Source: Cephalotus follicularis
Lineage: Eukaryota; Streptophyta; Magnoliopsida; Oxalidales; Cephalotaceae
DNA: 64,000 bases
NCBI GenBank assembly: GCA_001972305.1
Contig: BDDD01000377.1
Coordinates: 53,675 to 117,674, forward strand
Direction: 5' to 3'
The notes beneath the pieces were generated by a model. It saw only the letters and a program-made list of their open reading frames with translations. It made no database searches and was not told where the DNA came from. Shown piece after piece: positions 37,396 through 51,000 of this stretch. A program made the position numbers and the translations under genes. Each line of letters begins with the position of its first letter. The first letter of the stretch is position 1.

Positions 37396-38926
37396 TAATC
37401 TAACAAAAAAATCTCCTAATTCTTTTTTATAAGTTTTAGCATCTCTTTTTACTTGTTTATTTATTTTGATGTTATTACAAATTTTCAATCTTGTCTTAGT
37501 GATTATACTCACAATATCGTCATAAGTTAATATATCGTATGGAACAACTCCATTGTATTGTTCACAATATTTACTTTTAATTTTTTTTAGCAAATAATGT
37601 TGGTAATCCTGCGATAAATTTTTCTTTCCAATTTTTTCTTTCCAATACAGTTGATTTGCATCTTCTCTAATTAATACTTTAGTCATAAAAGTTTCTTTAT
37701 ACCATCTAAAGTCTTGCAATTTTCTACATCTTAAGTTTGACAGTTGATTAGTTGTTCTATCTTTTAAATCAGTTGGGTCTCCAATGAAATATTTAGTAAT
37801 ATTATAAATTAAAGTTGCAACTGTGTTTTCAATAGTTTCATTATCTAAATTAATAATAGGTTCTCCGATTTCATTAATTTGGACGAACTCAAGAATTTAT
37901 TTATTGTTGAATGGTGAGAACATTATCCTACCATCCTTTTAATTGTCTAGTAAAACCATCAGTGAGTAAATTCACAACAATCTTGCCATAACTGTTTTTA
38001 ATTTTATAGGAATTACTGACCATTGTCATTTCTTATAATTTATTAATGATATGGTATTCATTCATACTATCAATGTTCCATTCATAAATTGTTCCGCTTT
38101 GGTAGGAGGCTTATGTTAATTTTTCTTGTTCTTCAATTTGTAAATCGGGATAAATTGATCGATGATAGTAAGATGTTAGTGGTTCGGTTTTGATTATGGC
38201 AAATAGTTGATTATTAATATTTTGGATAGAATCATTAAAAGATGTTTCATTTTCTTGAATCGCATTTATTTGTAATTTATTTTTAGGTTCTTTTGGGGGG
38301 TGGTAGAAGTAGACGTTGTTGGTGTGTCAAGAATGATGAGTTCTTGTAATCTTTGATTGATTTCTCCTAATGTTTGTCTTTGTAATTATTTGATTTGTGT
38401 TTGAGGAATTGTATATGGTGTAAAAAGAGGTTTAGTTTTTCTGATTTTTTGTTTTGATTTCTTCATCAGTTTTTTGAATCATAGCTTCAATTCGTGATAG
38501 CTGGGAGTCTAGTGTTTGGAGTTGTCTATTTGTATAATTATTTTGTTCAATAATTTTATTGGTCTCATATATTATTGGTGGAGTGTTGATGTTTTCAGCC
38601 TGTAATTTAAATGGGGTTGCTTGGATTTTTACATTATGGATGTTTATGTGGAGTTTTTCAAAGGGTGGATGAATTGTTTCAATGATTATGTTATCAAAAG
38701 TTATCTAGATTGATGTAGATTTTTTATTCATATAAATATATTTCTCATTAAGTTGTTTATTAATATAAATTGGTAAATAATCAAATAACATAATATGATT
38801 TTTTATAGTTTTCATATATTGATACCATGATGCTTGAATTGTAGATTGTTCTGTTTCTGTGGATTGTTGGAAGAAGTGATTTCTATTTTGTTGGTTTTTC
38901 TTGTGGAGGATTATTATAGCAAAAGA

Positions 38927-38952
38927 TTATATATATATATATATATATATAA
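38927..38952. repeat. (TA)n microsatellite
   Basis: About ten TA units just beyond the viral fossil. Possibly its insertion junction, since caulimovirid fossils are often found at TA-rich sites. Confidence 0.8.
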
Positions 38953-40509
38953 GCAAGTTTTGTGGTTCTATCATTTGTACGGATTACCGACGGCTTATGA
39001 AAACGTATATCTCAATTATTATTTTAGTATATTACTTGTTTGTACGGATCACTACATATGTGGTATGAAACATTTTTATGATTTACTGTTCTTGAGATAC
39101 CATTTGTCTACTGGAATTGTTCGAGACTTAGTGAGAACCTATATGTTTAATATTTAATGGTACCACCTCACGATGTATAAGTGAGAACTCGTTTACTGTT
39201 TTATATATTTACATTATTTGCTTTATGATCAATTTTATTTTTTACAATTATCTAATATTTGGTCTAATTAATAATGTAAGTAAGGATATTATCATATATC
39301 TATATATATTTATTTTGCAAACTACTATCACCACTTAACTTAAGATAGTGACTTAATAGTAGAAAGCCGCTCATTCATATTTGAGATATGACGCTCGAGT
39401 CTGGCAAGTCCCATTATGCTCAAGTTGTCTCATCCCCTGATTAAATCGGAAGAAATTGAGCGTGACAAGTGATTACACCAATGAGGGCCCATAATTTTTT
39501 TATTGCAATAAACTTTATTTATTTACTATGTTTAAATGACATTTACTTTATCTTTTGATTCGGTGTAAAAATGACAAATATTAAAAATCAGAAATTCATT
39601 GCTCTTGATATTTCTGGAAAGAATTACCTATCTTAGATACTTGATGTGAAACTGTATTTGAGTACTAAGAAATTAAGGCACACAATTGATAAAGAAAATG
39701 CAGTATCATATGAGAAACGCGTCACTGCACTGATTTTCTTAAGGCATCACATTGATAATGACCTGAAATATGAATATGTAACTGTTGAAAATCCACTTGA
39801 ACTGTGACAAAACCTGAATGATAGGTTTAAACATTTGAAAGCTGTTGTACTACCAAAAGCATTGAATGATTGGTCACAGCTACGATTTCAATATTTCAAA
39901 ACAGTTTCAGAATATAATTTCACGTTGTTCAAAATTGTATCACAACGAAATATGTGCGGTGAAGTTATCATGGAAGATTGTTGTTAGAGCTAACTTATCG
40001 AACATTTCATATATCCAATGTGTTACTAAAAAAACAGTATAGGTTGTACGAGTTCAAGAAATATCGTGAACTAATTGAATCTTTTCTTATTGCGGAACAA
40101 AATAATGAATTACTCATTTAAAATCATGACAATCATCCGACTAGTTCAACCCCTATACAAGAAGTAAATGCAACTTTGTCAAAGAGCAAAAGGGCATGGA
40201 CAAAGACGTGACAATAAAAGAAATCAAAATTTCTTGGAGTCACGTAATAATAATAACATGAAATGGGAAAATCCTGATACAAAACAACATAAAAAATAGC
40301 GTAATCCTGGACAATCCAACAATACTGGACAAACCTAAAATAAAAAGGGTAATTGCAACCGATATGGAATGGAAGATCATTGGTATTGTGTTTGTCGCAC
40401 AACGAAACATTGGGTAGACTTGTACCAAGTTTCTCTAAAAGAGAAAAGCAAATAAATTGAAACAAATTTTATTGGTTATTGTGATCTGTTGGAAACTACG
40501 CAATTAGAT

Positions 40510-42263
40510 TTTTCAAACCCGAAACAATACAACACACAAACCCTTAAGGTTTGCTAGGGTTCCCTCTTGGAACCCTTAGGGTTCAGCTAGGGTATGAAAA
40601 CCCTAGCTAGAACCCAAACCTATATGCACACAACAACCATAAAAACAATAAAGACAGATATGAAGGATTAGATGCCATTACCTAATCTTCAACTCCTTTC
40701 TTGATGTGATCCCTCTACACTTTGATTCCAAGCTCCAGTCTTCTTCAAAGATGCTCTAAGAAGTCACGACCTAGAGGATGTAGGAAGGATGGAGGCTAAA
40801 GTGTTTAACTTCTAAACTAAAACTCACCATAAGTAAAGATGGGATGCAAGGTGTGTTGGCCTTTGCCACCCCGTTAATTGCATTAATATATGTTATTTTG
40901 ATGATTAACAAACATAGATTACTTGTATGCATAATTCTATGAGTTACAACTTCATATACTCACTTGATTTTATGTCCAAAGTTGTGCCAAGATCATTTCT
41001 GCAGGTACAGGGCAATCCAGCCGACTGGCAAGCAATCCAGTCGACTGCCAAGGTTGAGTAGTCGACTGCCATAGGTTCTGTAGCCGACTGGTTCTTCAAC
41101 CAAGCCCAGAAATTGCAGAACACATGATCCAGCCGACTGCCACAGGGGTCCAGTCGACTGTCAGGCCAAGACAGCCGACTGCCACAGGTGTCCAGTCGAC
41201 TGCCAAGGGTGCACATTTCAGGCAGTAGCTTCTGTATCATTTTAACACCTCATCTAGCCGACTGAAGCAGGGCACCAGTCAACTGCCAGGGGATCCAGTC
41301 AACTGCCAGTGTATCCAGCCGACTGTCCACATTTGTGCAAATTCAGGCAGTAGCATATGTAATTCCAATTTCAGCTCCACAGCCGACTGGAACAGAGCAA
41401 CCAGTCGACTGCCAAGCTCCACCAGCCGACTGCCCAGAGGATGCAACCGACTGTCCATCACCAACGGCTATATTCAAAATACGCGCCATCTAATCCAGCT
41501 GACTGCCGTATAAATCCAGCCGACTGGATTTGTAACAGACATTTAAAAATAGATCCGTTGGAGCACAAGTATAAATGCCAAAGTGGAGAATTCTTGGGGG
41601 TAACTTTTGCAATCAAAGTGAACATTCATTCTAGTCATCTCAAGCACAATCCCAAAGCTTTCAAACTTCAAAAGAGATCAATTCGAAGCAATCCAAAACA
41701 TTACAAAGCTCTCATTTTTACATTTCCAATACACTAGAAGCTTTGTTAGAATTGAGCTATATTGTAAACAAATTCGTTGCGAATTTGTAATCCTTTAAAC
41801 ACTTATTTCACTCATACAAGAGAGGTTGTCTTTTGTCTTGGTTGGAGCAAATTTGTAATTCGCTTGGTTGGAGCGAAGGTTGTTGAAGCTCGGTTGGAGT
41901 TTCAAGCCCGGATTGGGGCATACCTAGTGAAATACTCAAGGGGAGGCCTTGGGGAGTGGACGCAGGCGGTTTGCCGAACCACTATACATCCGTTTGCAAT
42001 TCTCTCAACCCTACACTCTTTACATTTCCGCAATTGTGTGTTTGAGTTATTTGAATTGGTTGTGGTATTTTTTCTAGTTAATTTTTATAAGTCTATTCAC
42101 CCCCCCTCTAGACTTCCTACAAGGTGCAAACTATCTCCACCTATTGTGAGATTGGAGGGTAAGATGAGGTTGTTTTGTTCTTCTCTCTTCAAGAGCTTGA
42201 AGCTCTTTAATTGTCCTTCAATGGAAGACAAAGTGACAGCAAGGAAGAGAGAACGGAAGAAAA
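40510..42263 (-). mobile_element. Fragment of repeat X lodged between copia gag and pol
   Basis: Positions 40510-40853 and 42122-42263 are near-identical to 35237-35735 of the X1 block in the viral fossil. A solo LTR (40854-42121) interrupts it, and the X1 copy provides the uninterrupted version. Both ends of the fragment are abrupt and lack a target duplication, so it probably arrived by break repair or template switching, not by integration. Confidence 0.75.
40854..42121 (+). mobile_element. Solo LTR (1268 bp), Ty1/copia SIRE-like ends
   Basis: It begins TGTTGGCCTTTGCC and ends CACCCCCCCTCTAGACTTCC followed by TACA, an ending typical of Maximus/SIRE copia LTRs. Exact target duplications AGGTG lie at 40849-40853 and 42122-42126. 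At 41020-41530 it holds about twenty CAGTCGACTG/CAGCCGACTG words. Reading frames here are by-products of the repeats. It is a solo LTR, younger than the X fragment holding it. Confidence 0.92.
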
Positions 42264-45200
42264 AGAATATCTTTATATCACTGGTAATGCTTTCGGCGGA
42301 AAGCAAATACTGGAGAAACTCTCTAGACTTTCCTCTTGGTTATACATTATGAAAATTAGAGGAGTTGAATCTCATAATGATGTGGGTTCAAAAGTCATAG
42401 ACTTAAAAGGGTTCATGATTTAGCATGAACGACTAGACCACCCAAGTGTCACAATGATACGTCAAATCATTGAAAGTTCATATGGTCATCCACTTAAAAA
42501 CCAGAAAATGCTATTGAATAATGAGAACCATTGCGTTGCTTGTTCGCAAGAAAAACTTATTATAAAACCATCTACAACAAAAATGGATGTAGAATCTCTA
42601 AACTTTTTAGAGATAATTCAATGAGATATTTGTTGACCGATTAATCCACCATCTGGACCAATCCAGTATTTCATGGTCTTAATAGATGCATGAACAAGAT
42701 GGTCATATGTATGCTTGTTTTTAACTCACAATGTTGCATTTGCGAGACTATTGGCTCATATAAATAAATTACAAGCACAATTAACAGATCATCCTATAAA
42801 GTATATTCTACTAGATAATGCTGCTGAATTTTGTTCCAAAGCATTTGATGAATATTGTATGACAATAGGAATTACTATTGAACATCATGTTCCTTACGTA
42901 CACACCCAAAATGGGTTAGCCGAATATTTTATCAAAAAAATTCAATTAATTTCTCGTCCTTTATTAATAAGGACAAAATTACCCATTTCAGCTTAGGGAC
43001 ATGCGATATTACATGTTGTGGATCTTATACGTATAAAACCGACTGCATATCATAAATATTCTCCATTATAGCGTGTTCTTGGTCAAGAATCAAACATATA
43101 TCACTTAAGAGTGTTTGGATGTGCAGTATATGTCCCTATTGCACCTCCTCAATAGAGTAAGATTGGACCGTAATACAAACTTGGCGTTTATGTGGGATTT
43201 GATTCTCCATTAATTATAAAGTATCTTGAACCATTAATATGTGACATTTTTACTACACATTATGCAGACTGTCACTTTGATGAATTTGTTTTTTCACTAT
43301 TAGGGGAAGACAAGATTTTATCAAAAAAATGAAAACAAAAATTCATGGAAAGCATCAAGATTACATATTTTTTATCCACGTACAAATGAATGTAAACTAT
43401 AAGTTTAAAGGATTATTAATTTGTAAAATATTGCTAATCAAATGCCATGCGCATTTAATGATGCTCGAAAAGTAGTAAAATCTTATATACCAGCAGTGAA
43501 TACTCTACAAAGAATTGATATACCTTATACTAGTGGAAGCTCAATTGATATATTAAAGTCTAGACCAAAGTTAAAACATGGTAGACAAATTGGTGCTATA
43601 GATATTATACAACGAAAATGAAAGGCAAATAAGGGTGGTGTACAAAACCCTAAAATAACATTAACATAAGAGAATCTGTCATTTTCAGAATCCACATTGA
43701 CTCAAGAGAGAGTACAAAACTTTGAAAAGGACGTGGGATTTCAAAATAAAAAAGTCTCGATTAATTATGTATATAATGAAAAAATATGGAATCGAAATGA
43801 GATTATAGTTAATGATAAGTTTGTCTTTGTCATTGGATTGGATATTACAAATCATAATATGGATTCCGAACCAAAAAGTATTGAACAATGTCAACAAAAA
43901 AATGATTGGCCAAAATGGAAAGATGCAATACAAGCAGAGTTGTAATCTTTATACAAAAAAGAAGTATTTAGACCAATAATTAAAATATAAAATGATGTAA
44001 CCCCTGTTGGATTTAGATGGATATTTGATCGAAAATGAAATGAGGAAAATGAAATTGTGAAATACAAAGCAAGGTTTATAGCTCAAGGGTTCTCACAGAG
44101 ACCAAGTATTGATTACCAAGAAACATATTCTCCAATTATGGATGAAATCACTTTTCGATTCCTAATAAGTATGACTAATTCGAAAGGACTTAAAACTCGT
44201 ATTATGGACGTAGTAACAACATACTTATATGGGTCTCTTAATAGTGACATATATATGAAAATTCTTGATGAATTTAAATTTCCTGAACCGAACAAACTTC
44301 GCCACATATATTCAATTAAACTACAACGTTCATTGTATAGATTGAAACAATCTGGTCGAATGCGGTACAATCGACTAAGTGAATATTTGATCAAAGAGAA
44401 CGATCAAATATGTCCATGTATATTTATAAAAAAAATATAATAATGGATTTACTATAATTGCAGTATATGTGGATGACTTAAATCTTATAGGTACTTTTAA
44501 AGAACTTACATTTAAAATGTGAGTATGAAATGAAAAATCTTGAAAAAAAAAAATTTTGTCTTGGTATACAAGTGAAGCACATATGATCTAGGATCTACAT
44601 CCATCAATCCACATACATGGAAAATGTTCTTAGTCAATTCAACATGGACAAAGCTTATCTTTTAAGCTCTCCAATGGTAGTCCGATCACTTGCTATCAAG
44701 AATGATTTATTTCGTCATCAAGAAGAAGAAGAAGAAATCAATTTCTTATCTTAGCGCAATTGGAGCATTATTGTATCTCGCAAATTGCACAAAACCTGAT
44801 ATTTCATTTTCAGTCAATTTGTTAGCAAGATACAACTTTACACCAACAAAAAGACACTAGAATGAGATTAAGCACATAATGCGCTACCTTCGTGAAAGAG
44901 CCGATATGGGTCTATTTTCTTCAAGGGGAATGAAATCAGCATTGATTGGATATGCTGACGTGAAATACTTGTCTGATCCACATAAAGCAAGATCACAAAC
45001 CGGTTATGTCTTCACCTTTTGTGACACTACTATATTATGGCGATCAATAAAACAAACAATGACAGCAACTTCTTTGAATCATTCAGAGATTCTTGCAATT
45101 CATAAAGCAAGCCAAGAATGTACATGACTGAGATTAATGATTCAACATATATAAGAATCGTGTGGTCTATCATTGATTAGAAATAATTCCACTATAATGT

Positions 45201-45465
45201 ATGAAGATAATGTTGTTTGTATCACACAACTCAGAGGAGGATATATCAAGGGTGATCGAACGAAACATATTTTACCAAAATTCTTCTATACCCATAAGCT
45301 TCAGAAAAGGGTGATATTGATGTACAATAAATCCGGTCAAGTGACAATGTAGCTGATTTATTTACAAAGGTATAACCAGGTACTACATTCAAGAAGTTCA
45401 GACATGATATTGGGATGCGTCAGCTTAAAGATCTTTATTAATACAATACAAGAACTTAGAGAGTT

Positions 45466-45695
45466 TTTAATAATCTCAATGACATATAAGACCAGTATTA
45501 TTGTTGAAACTAACGAATTATTTCATTCTTTGCCTTATATATAAATGTATATATGACATAAATCTATATATTGATTCAAAAAAAATTAATCCCAAATAAT
45601 GTAAATTGAAAAAGGTTTAACGATTTGATTCCAACCTAGGTTGTAGGTAACTTTATGGATAATGCGTATCATTATCAACAATCAAAAGTCACATT
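45466..45695. other. Unassigned AT-rich sequence after copia copy 1
   Basis: The sequence no longer follows copia copy 2 beyond 45465. No gene or element end is recognised. Confidence 0.35.
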
Positions 45696-45946
45696 AATTA
45701 TTAAATAAAGCAACATTATGCCGAACTTAATTTTTTGAGGTTAGACATGATTTTTTCTAATTCTTAATGTTTTCCCCATCCTCGCTCTGTCCCTCGCATC
45801 CGAAACAAAAAATTTCTCCCACCCTCTTTCCATTTTCCTATTTTTGTGAGGCATTTCCATCCCGTTTCAAGCCCCATTCCCCTATTTTTGCGGGGAATCC
45901 CCATCCCATTTCAAAGGGGGAAGAGGGGAGAAATTGTCATCCTTAG
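45696..45946. repeat. Possible end fragment of a hAT-type element
   Basis: GC-rich phrases TTTTTGCGGGGAATCCCCATCC and related CCATTTC/GGGG words end in AATTGTCATCCTTA, resembling the right terminus of a common plant hAT MITE whose ends read GATGACAATT or GATGGCAA. No left end or target duplication was found. It directly precedes LTR copy B. Confidence 0.4.
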
Positions 45947-45950
45947 TGTT

Positions 45951-48046
45951 TGTAATAATTTTAATTTTTATGTATATGATATAAATAATGAATAAATTAT
46001 ACATTGAATTGAAATTAATGTTTAATTGTCCATTGATTAAGCTAATAGTTGTTATTGAGTTAAGTTGATGGTTTAATTGCGTGGAATTAAGATGAATAGA
46101 GGACTAAATTGAATTAAATTAGAAGTTATTTGAAAGAAGCTTGGAGAAGCTAAAATCTGGCGCATAAACGTCGACGCCAAAAATAGATGTCGACGCCTTG
46201 AGCCAGACAGATGTTTTAACACGTGTCCATTAGAAGAGAACAATATAAACATTGAAGCCAAAGAGAAGACGTCGACGCCTTGAACCCAAACAGGTGTTCT
46301 GATGCGTGTCAATTGAAAGAGAACAAATCGCTTTCAACTGGACAGGTGTGTTGCGGATGTTAGATGGAAAAGGAACGTGGCAAACCATGGTGAATCAAGT
46401 AGTATGAAGCACCAACTGCTATCTGTGTGAGAGCTCAGTGTCTTGTGCTGTAACCTGCAACTGATAAAGAAAACAGTAAGTTTAATGGAGTAGAGAGAGA
46501 AGAGAAAGTGTTAAAGATTTGAGTTAGAGAATTAAATAGACTACTAAATACGAAATTTCTATATATCAGATGCTAGTGTGAGTAGAATATCAGGTTAGAA
46601 ACGTTTGAAAGAGAGGAATCCATCTGATATACTGAGTTTGCATGCTGACACAAAATGGAGTTCAAAGTGGAACTTGAAGCTTGAACTAGATTGGTAAGCT
46701 TCTGATTGAATTCAATGGTTAGTGTTATAGTTAATCAGTTTATATATATATACTGATTTTTGTTATGTATATGGTGTTAACATACAAATGGATTGGTTTC
46801 TGGATTATTGAAGATTGAGTTCAATTGAAGGAGTATTGGAGTGTAAAGAGAAGAATCAATCTAGATTGATTCTGGGATAGCATCTGAGGTAGGGTTTATG
46901 ACATGTTTATGAAGATATAACATGTATATTGTGTTAGGATAGTTTATGTGTGCTTGCATGTTGATGTTAGACTGAATTAAAATGGAAAATTCATGCTCTA
47001 TGTTGGAATGGCTAGGGTTAAATGGAATGTATATTCTGTTATGCTGAGAATGACACACAAACCCAGGTTAAACGTCTACGCCTAGGATATAAACGTTGAC
47101 GCTTAAAGCTACTGTCTTAAAAAGACATCAGCGCCAAAGAAGAAAATGTTGACGCTTAAGGTTCTTACCTTAACGCGTCAACGCCAATGTTGAACGTCGA
47201 CACCAAGGTTGAACGTCGACGCCTAATAGAAATGTCGACACAAACAAAGAGAAAACGTTGACGCTTAAGGTTCCTATCTTAACGCGTCGACGCCAAAAGG
47301 AAACATCGACGCCAAAGTTTAACGTCGACACCTAAGATATAGACGTTGACGCCTTACTGAAACAATAGATATTTTATCTTGTTTATATATTGATTCTCAT
47401 GAAATTACACTGGTTTCCATATCGGATGATTCTAATAATCAATCATTAATATGTGTAAGCAGATTATATGAATTGAACAGCTTGTGCATTGCTATTGTTT
47501 TGATTCTTGAAATCGATAGTGTTTATCCTATTGTTAGCAAATTGCATATTTCTTGAAAGTGATAATTGTTATAAATATGTTATATCTATCAAAGTAATTT
47601 ATATAATTAATATTGTTCAAGAATTTCAAGAAGTGAGTGCTATATGCACAACTGAATATTTTAAACGTTACTGTTTTCTCTACCAATGAGAACTACTGTT
47701 TACATTACATTATATATGTAATAACTGAATTGATTGTGATTGAGTGTCTGTTAGTCTAGTGATCGGAGTGTATCACTGACTACAGATGTGGGCCTAGGTG
47801 CCAGGAGTTGGCTAGAGCTTATACACCAAACTTATCTGCCTTACAGATCGTAAGTGTTAATTGTCCGCTAAATGTCGACAATAGTGTTTACCTTTTCTAT
47901 CATCATCGGAGTGTATGGTGGTAGTTAGGTGGTGTATCGTTGGGGTTAGAAGGTAGCGACATGTGACACCCACTAGTCTTCGGACAACTTGACTGATTGT
48001 ATCCTTTGTGGTATTCTTGATATCTGATTGATTGTAGCCACTTATA
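45951..48046 (+). mobile_element. LTR, family A, copy B (cut short by copia copy 2)
   Basis: It begins TGTAATAATTTTAA and follows copy A through the same landmarks: TTTAATTGTCCA, the GACGCC clusters (46150-46280 and 47065-47360) and the block GATCGGAGTGTATC near 47761. It stops at 48046, within the part that corresponds to about 16040 of copy A, where copia pol copy 2 begins. Its right end is thus missing here. Confidence 0.85.
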
Positions 48047-51000
48047 AAGAATATCTTTATATCACTGGTAATGCTTTCGGCGGAAAGCAAATACTGGAGA
48101 AACTCTCTAGACTTTCCTCTTGGTTATACATTATGAAAATTAGAGGAGTTGAATCTCATAATGATGTGGGTTCAAAAGTCATAGACTTAAAAGGGTTCAT
48201 GATTTAGCATGAACGACTAGACCACCCAAGTGTCACAATGATACGTCAAATCATTGAAAGTTCATATGGTCATCCACTTAAAAACCAGAAAATGCTATTG
48301 AATAATGAGAACCATTGCGTTGCTTGTTCGCAAGAAAAACTTATTATAAAACCATCTACAACAAAAATGGATGTAGAATCTCTAAACTTTTTAGAGATAA
48401 TTCAATGAGATATTTGTTGACCGATTAATCCACCATCTGGACCAATCCAGTATTTCATGGTCTTAATAGATGCATGAACAAGATGGTCATATGTATGCTT
48501 GTTTTTAACTCACAATGTTGCATTTGCGAGACTATTGGCTCATATAAATAAATTACAAGCACAATTAACAGATCATCCTATAAAGTATATTCTACTAGAT
48601 AATGCTGCTGAATTTTGTTCCAAAGCATTTGATGAATATTGTATGACAATAGGAATTACTATTGAACATCATGTTCCTTACGTACACACCCAAAATGGGT
48701 TAGCCGAATATTTTATCAAAAAAATTCAATTAATTTCTCGTCCTTTATTAATAAGGACAAAATTACCCATTTCAGCTTAGGGACATGCGATATTACATGT
48801 TGTGGATCTTATACGTATAAAACCGACTGCATATCATAAATATTCTCCATTATAGCGTGTTCTTGGTCAAGAATCAAACATATATCACTTAAGAGTGTTT
48901 GGATGTGCAGTATATGTCCCTATTGCACCTCCTCAATAGAGTAAGATTGGACCGTAATACAAACTTGGCGTTTATGTGGGATTTGATTCTCCATTAATTA
49001 TAAAGTATCTTGAACCATTAATATGTGACATTTTTACTACACATTATGCAGACTGTCACTTTGATGAATTTGTTTTTTCACTATTAGGGGAAGACAAGAT
49101 TTTATCAAAAAAATGAAAACAAAAATTCATGGAAAGCATCAAGATTACATATTTTTTATCCACGTACAAATGAATGTAAACTATAAGTTTAAAGGATTAT
49201 TAATTTGTAAAATATTGCTAATCAAATGCCATGCGCATTTAATGATGCTCGAAAAGTAGTAAAATCTTATATACCAGCAGTGAATACTCTACAAAGAATT
49301 GATATACCTTATACTAGTGGAAGCTCAATTGATATATTAAAGTCTAGACCAAAGTTAAAACATGGTAGACAAATTGGTGCTATAGATATTATACAACGAA
49401 AATGAAAGGCAAATAAGGGTGGTGTACAAAACCCTAAAATAACATTAACATAAGAGAATCTGTCATTTTCAGAATCCACATTGACTCAAGAGAGAGTACA
49501 AAACTTTGAAAAGGACGTGGGATTTCAAAATAAAAAAGTCTCGATTAATTATGTATATAATGAAAAAATATGGAATCGAAATGAGATTATAGTTAATGAT
49601 AAGTTTGTCTTTGTCATTGGATTGGATATTACAAATCATAATATGGATTCCGAACCAAAAAGTATTGAACAATGTCAACAAAAAAATGATTGGCCAAAAT
49701 GGAAAGATGCAATACAAGCAGAGTTGTAATCTTTATACAAAAAAGAAGTATTTAGACCAATAATTAAAATATAAAATGATGTAACCCCTGTTGGATTTAG
49801 ATGGATATTTGATCGAAAATGAAATGAGGAAAATGAAATTGTGAAATACAAAGCAAGGTTTATAGCTCAAGGGTTCTCACAGAGACCAAGTATTGATTAC
49901 CAAGAAACATATTCTCCAATTATGGATGAAATCACTTTTCGATTCCTAATAAGTATGACTAATTCGAAAGGACTTAAAACTCGTATTATGGACGTAGTAA
50001 CAACATACTTATATGGGTCTCTTAATAGTGACATATATATGAAAATTCTTGATGAATTTAAATTTCCTGAACCGAACAAACTTCGCCACATATATTCAAT
50101 TAAACTACAACGTTCATTGTATAGATTGAAACAATCTGGTCGAATGCGGTACAATCGACTAAGTGAATATTTGATCAAAGAGAACGATCAAATATGTCCA
50201 TGTATATTTATAAAAAAAATATAATAATGGATTTACTATAATTGCAGTATATGTGGATGACTTAAATCTTATAGGTACTTTTAAAGAACTTACATTTAAA
50301 ATGTGAGTATGAAATGAAAAATCTTGAAAAAAAAAAATTTTGTCTTGGTATACAAGTGAAGCACATATGATCTAGGATCTTCATCCATCAATCCACATAC
50401 ATGGAAAAGGTTCTTAGTCGATTCAACATGGACAAAGCTTATCTTTTAAGCTCTCCAATGGTAGTCCGATCACTTGCGATCAAGAATGATTTATTTCGTC
50501 ATCAAGAAAAAGAAGAAGAAATCCATTTCTTATCTTAGCGCAATTGGAGCATTATTGTATCTCGCAAATTGCACAAAACCTGATATTTCATTTTCAGTCA
50601 ATTTGTTAGCAAGATACAGCTTTACACCAACAAAAAGACACTAGAATGAGATTAAGCACATAATGCGCTACCTTCGTGAAAGAGCCGATATGGGTCTATT
50701 TTCTTCAAGGGGAATGAAATCAGCATTGATTGGATATGCTGACGCGAAATACTTGTCTGATCCACATAAAACAAGATCACAAACCGGTTATGTCTTTACC
50801 TTTTGTGACACTACTATATTATGGCGATCAATAAAACAGACAATGACAGCAACTTCTTTGAATCATTCAGAGATCCTTGCAATTCATAAAGCAAGTCAAG
50901 AATGTACATGGCTGAGATTAATGATTCAACATATATAATAATCGTGTGGTCTATAATCGATTAGAAATAATTCCACTATAATGTATGAAGATAATGTTGT

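Larger units (their letters stand above)
29300..38830 (-). mobile_element. Endogenous caulimovirid (Florendovirus-like) fossil, rearranged
   Basis: Minus-strand pieces follow the virus order. The movement/coat protein region is at about 37900-38830 and the coat protein at 37400-37900 (DFRWYKETFMTKVL, YDILTYDDIVSII, KKELGDFF). A CCHC zinc knuckle segment (CYSCEKPRHIAKYC) is at 34673-34990, a Q/K-rich helical segment at 34187-34465, and the aspartic protease region at about 33560-34130. A non-coding block with a primer-binding site lies at 29299-30000. Two elements interrupt it: an LTR-type sequence at about 34985-37395 and a solo LTR at 30805-33555. An 800-bp stretch is tandemly repeated. It is broken, with many breaks. 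Genus-level naming is from memory of the coat protein and protease motifs. Confidence 0.8.
38955..45465 (+). mobile_element. Ty1/copia fossil, copy 1 (leader, gag and pol), interrupted by other repeats
   Basis: After a non-coding leader (about 38955-39570), gag lies at 39570-40500. It has the ALDISGKNYL and FLRHHID motifs of one very common plant copia gag. Pol begins at 42264 with the GAG-pre-integrase region. Integrase follows (FLTHNVAFARLLAHI, then VHTQNGLAE) at about 42650-43150, reverse transcriptase at about 43950-44550 (KYKARFIAQGFSQRP; the YVDD region near 44465) and RNase H to about 45400. Between gag and pol lies 40510-42263, made of other repeats. No LTR of its own is seen in this copy. 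It is broken, with many breaks, and shares these with copy 2. Confidence 0.85.

Noticed and set aside
40944-41464. Repetitive frames with repeated SRL/CGSRL residues
   Set aside because: Translation of the CAGTCGACTG-type words in the SIRE-like LTR, not a protein.
41777-42352. 191-residue frame on the plus strand
   Set aside because: It crosses the end of the solo LTR, the X fragment and the start of the copia piece, so it is a chance read-through over element borders.
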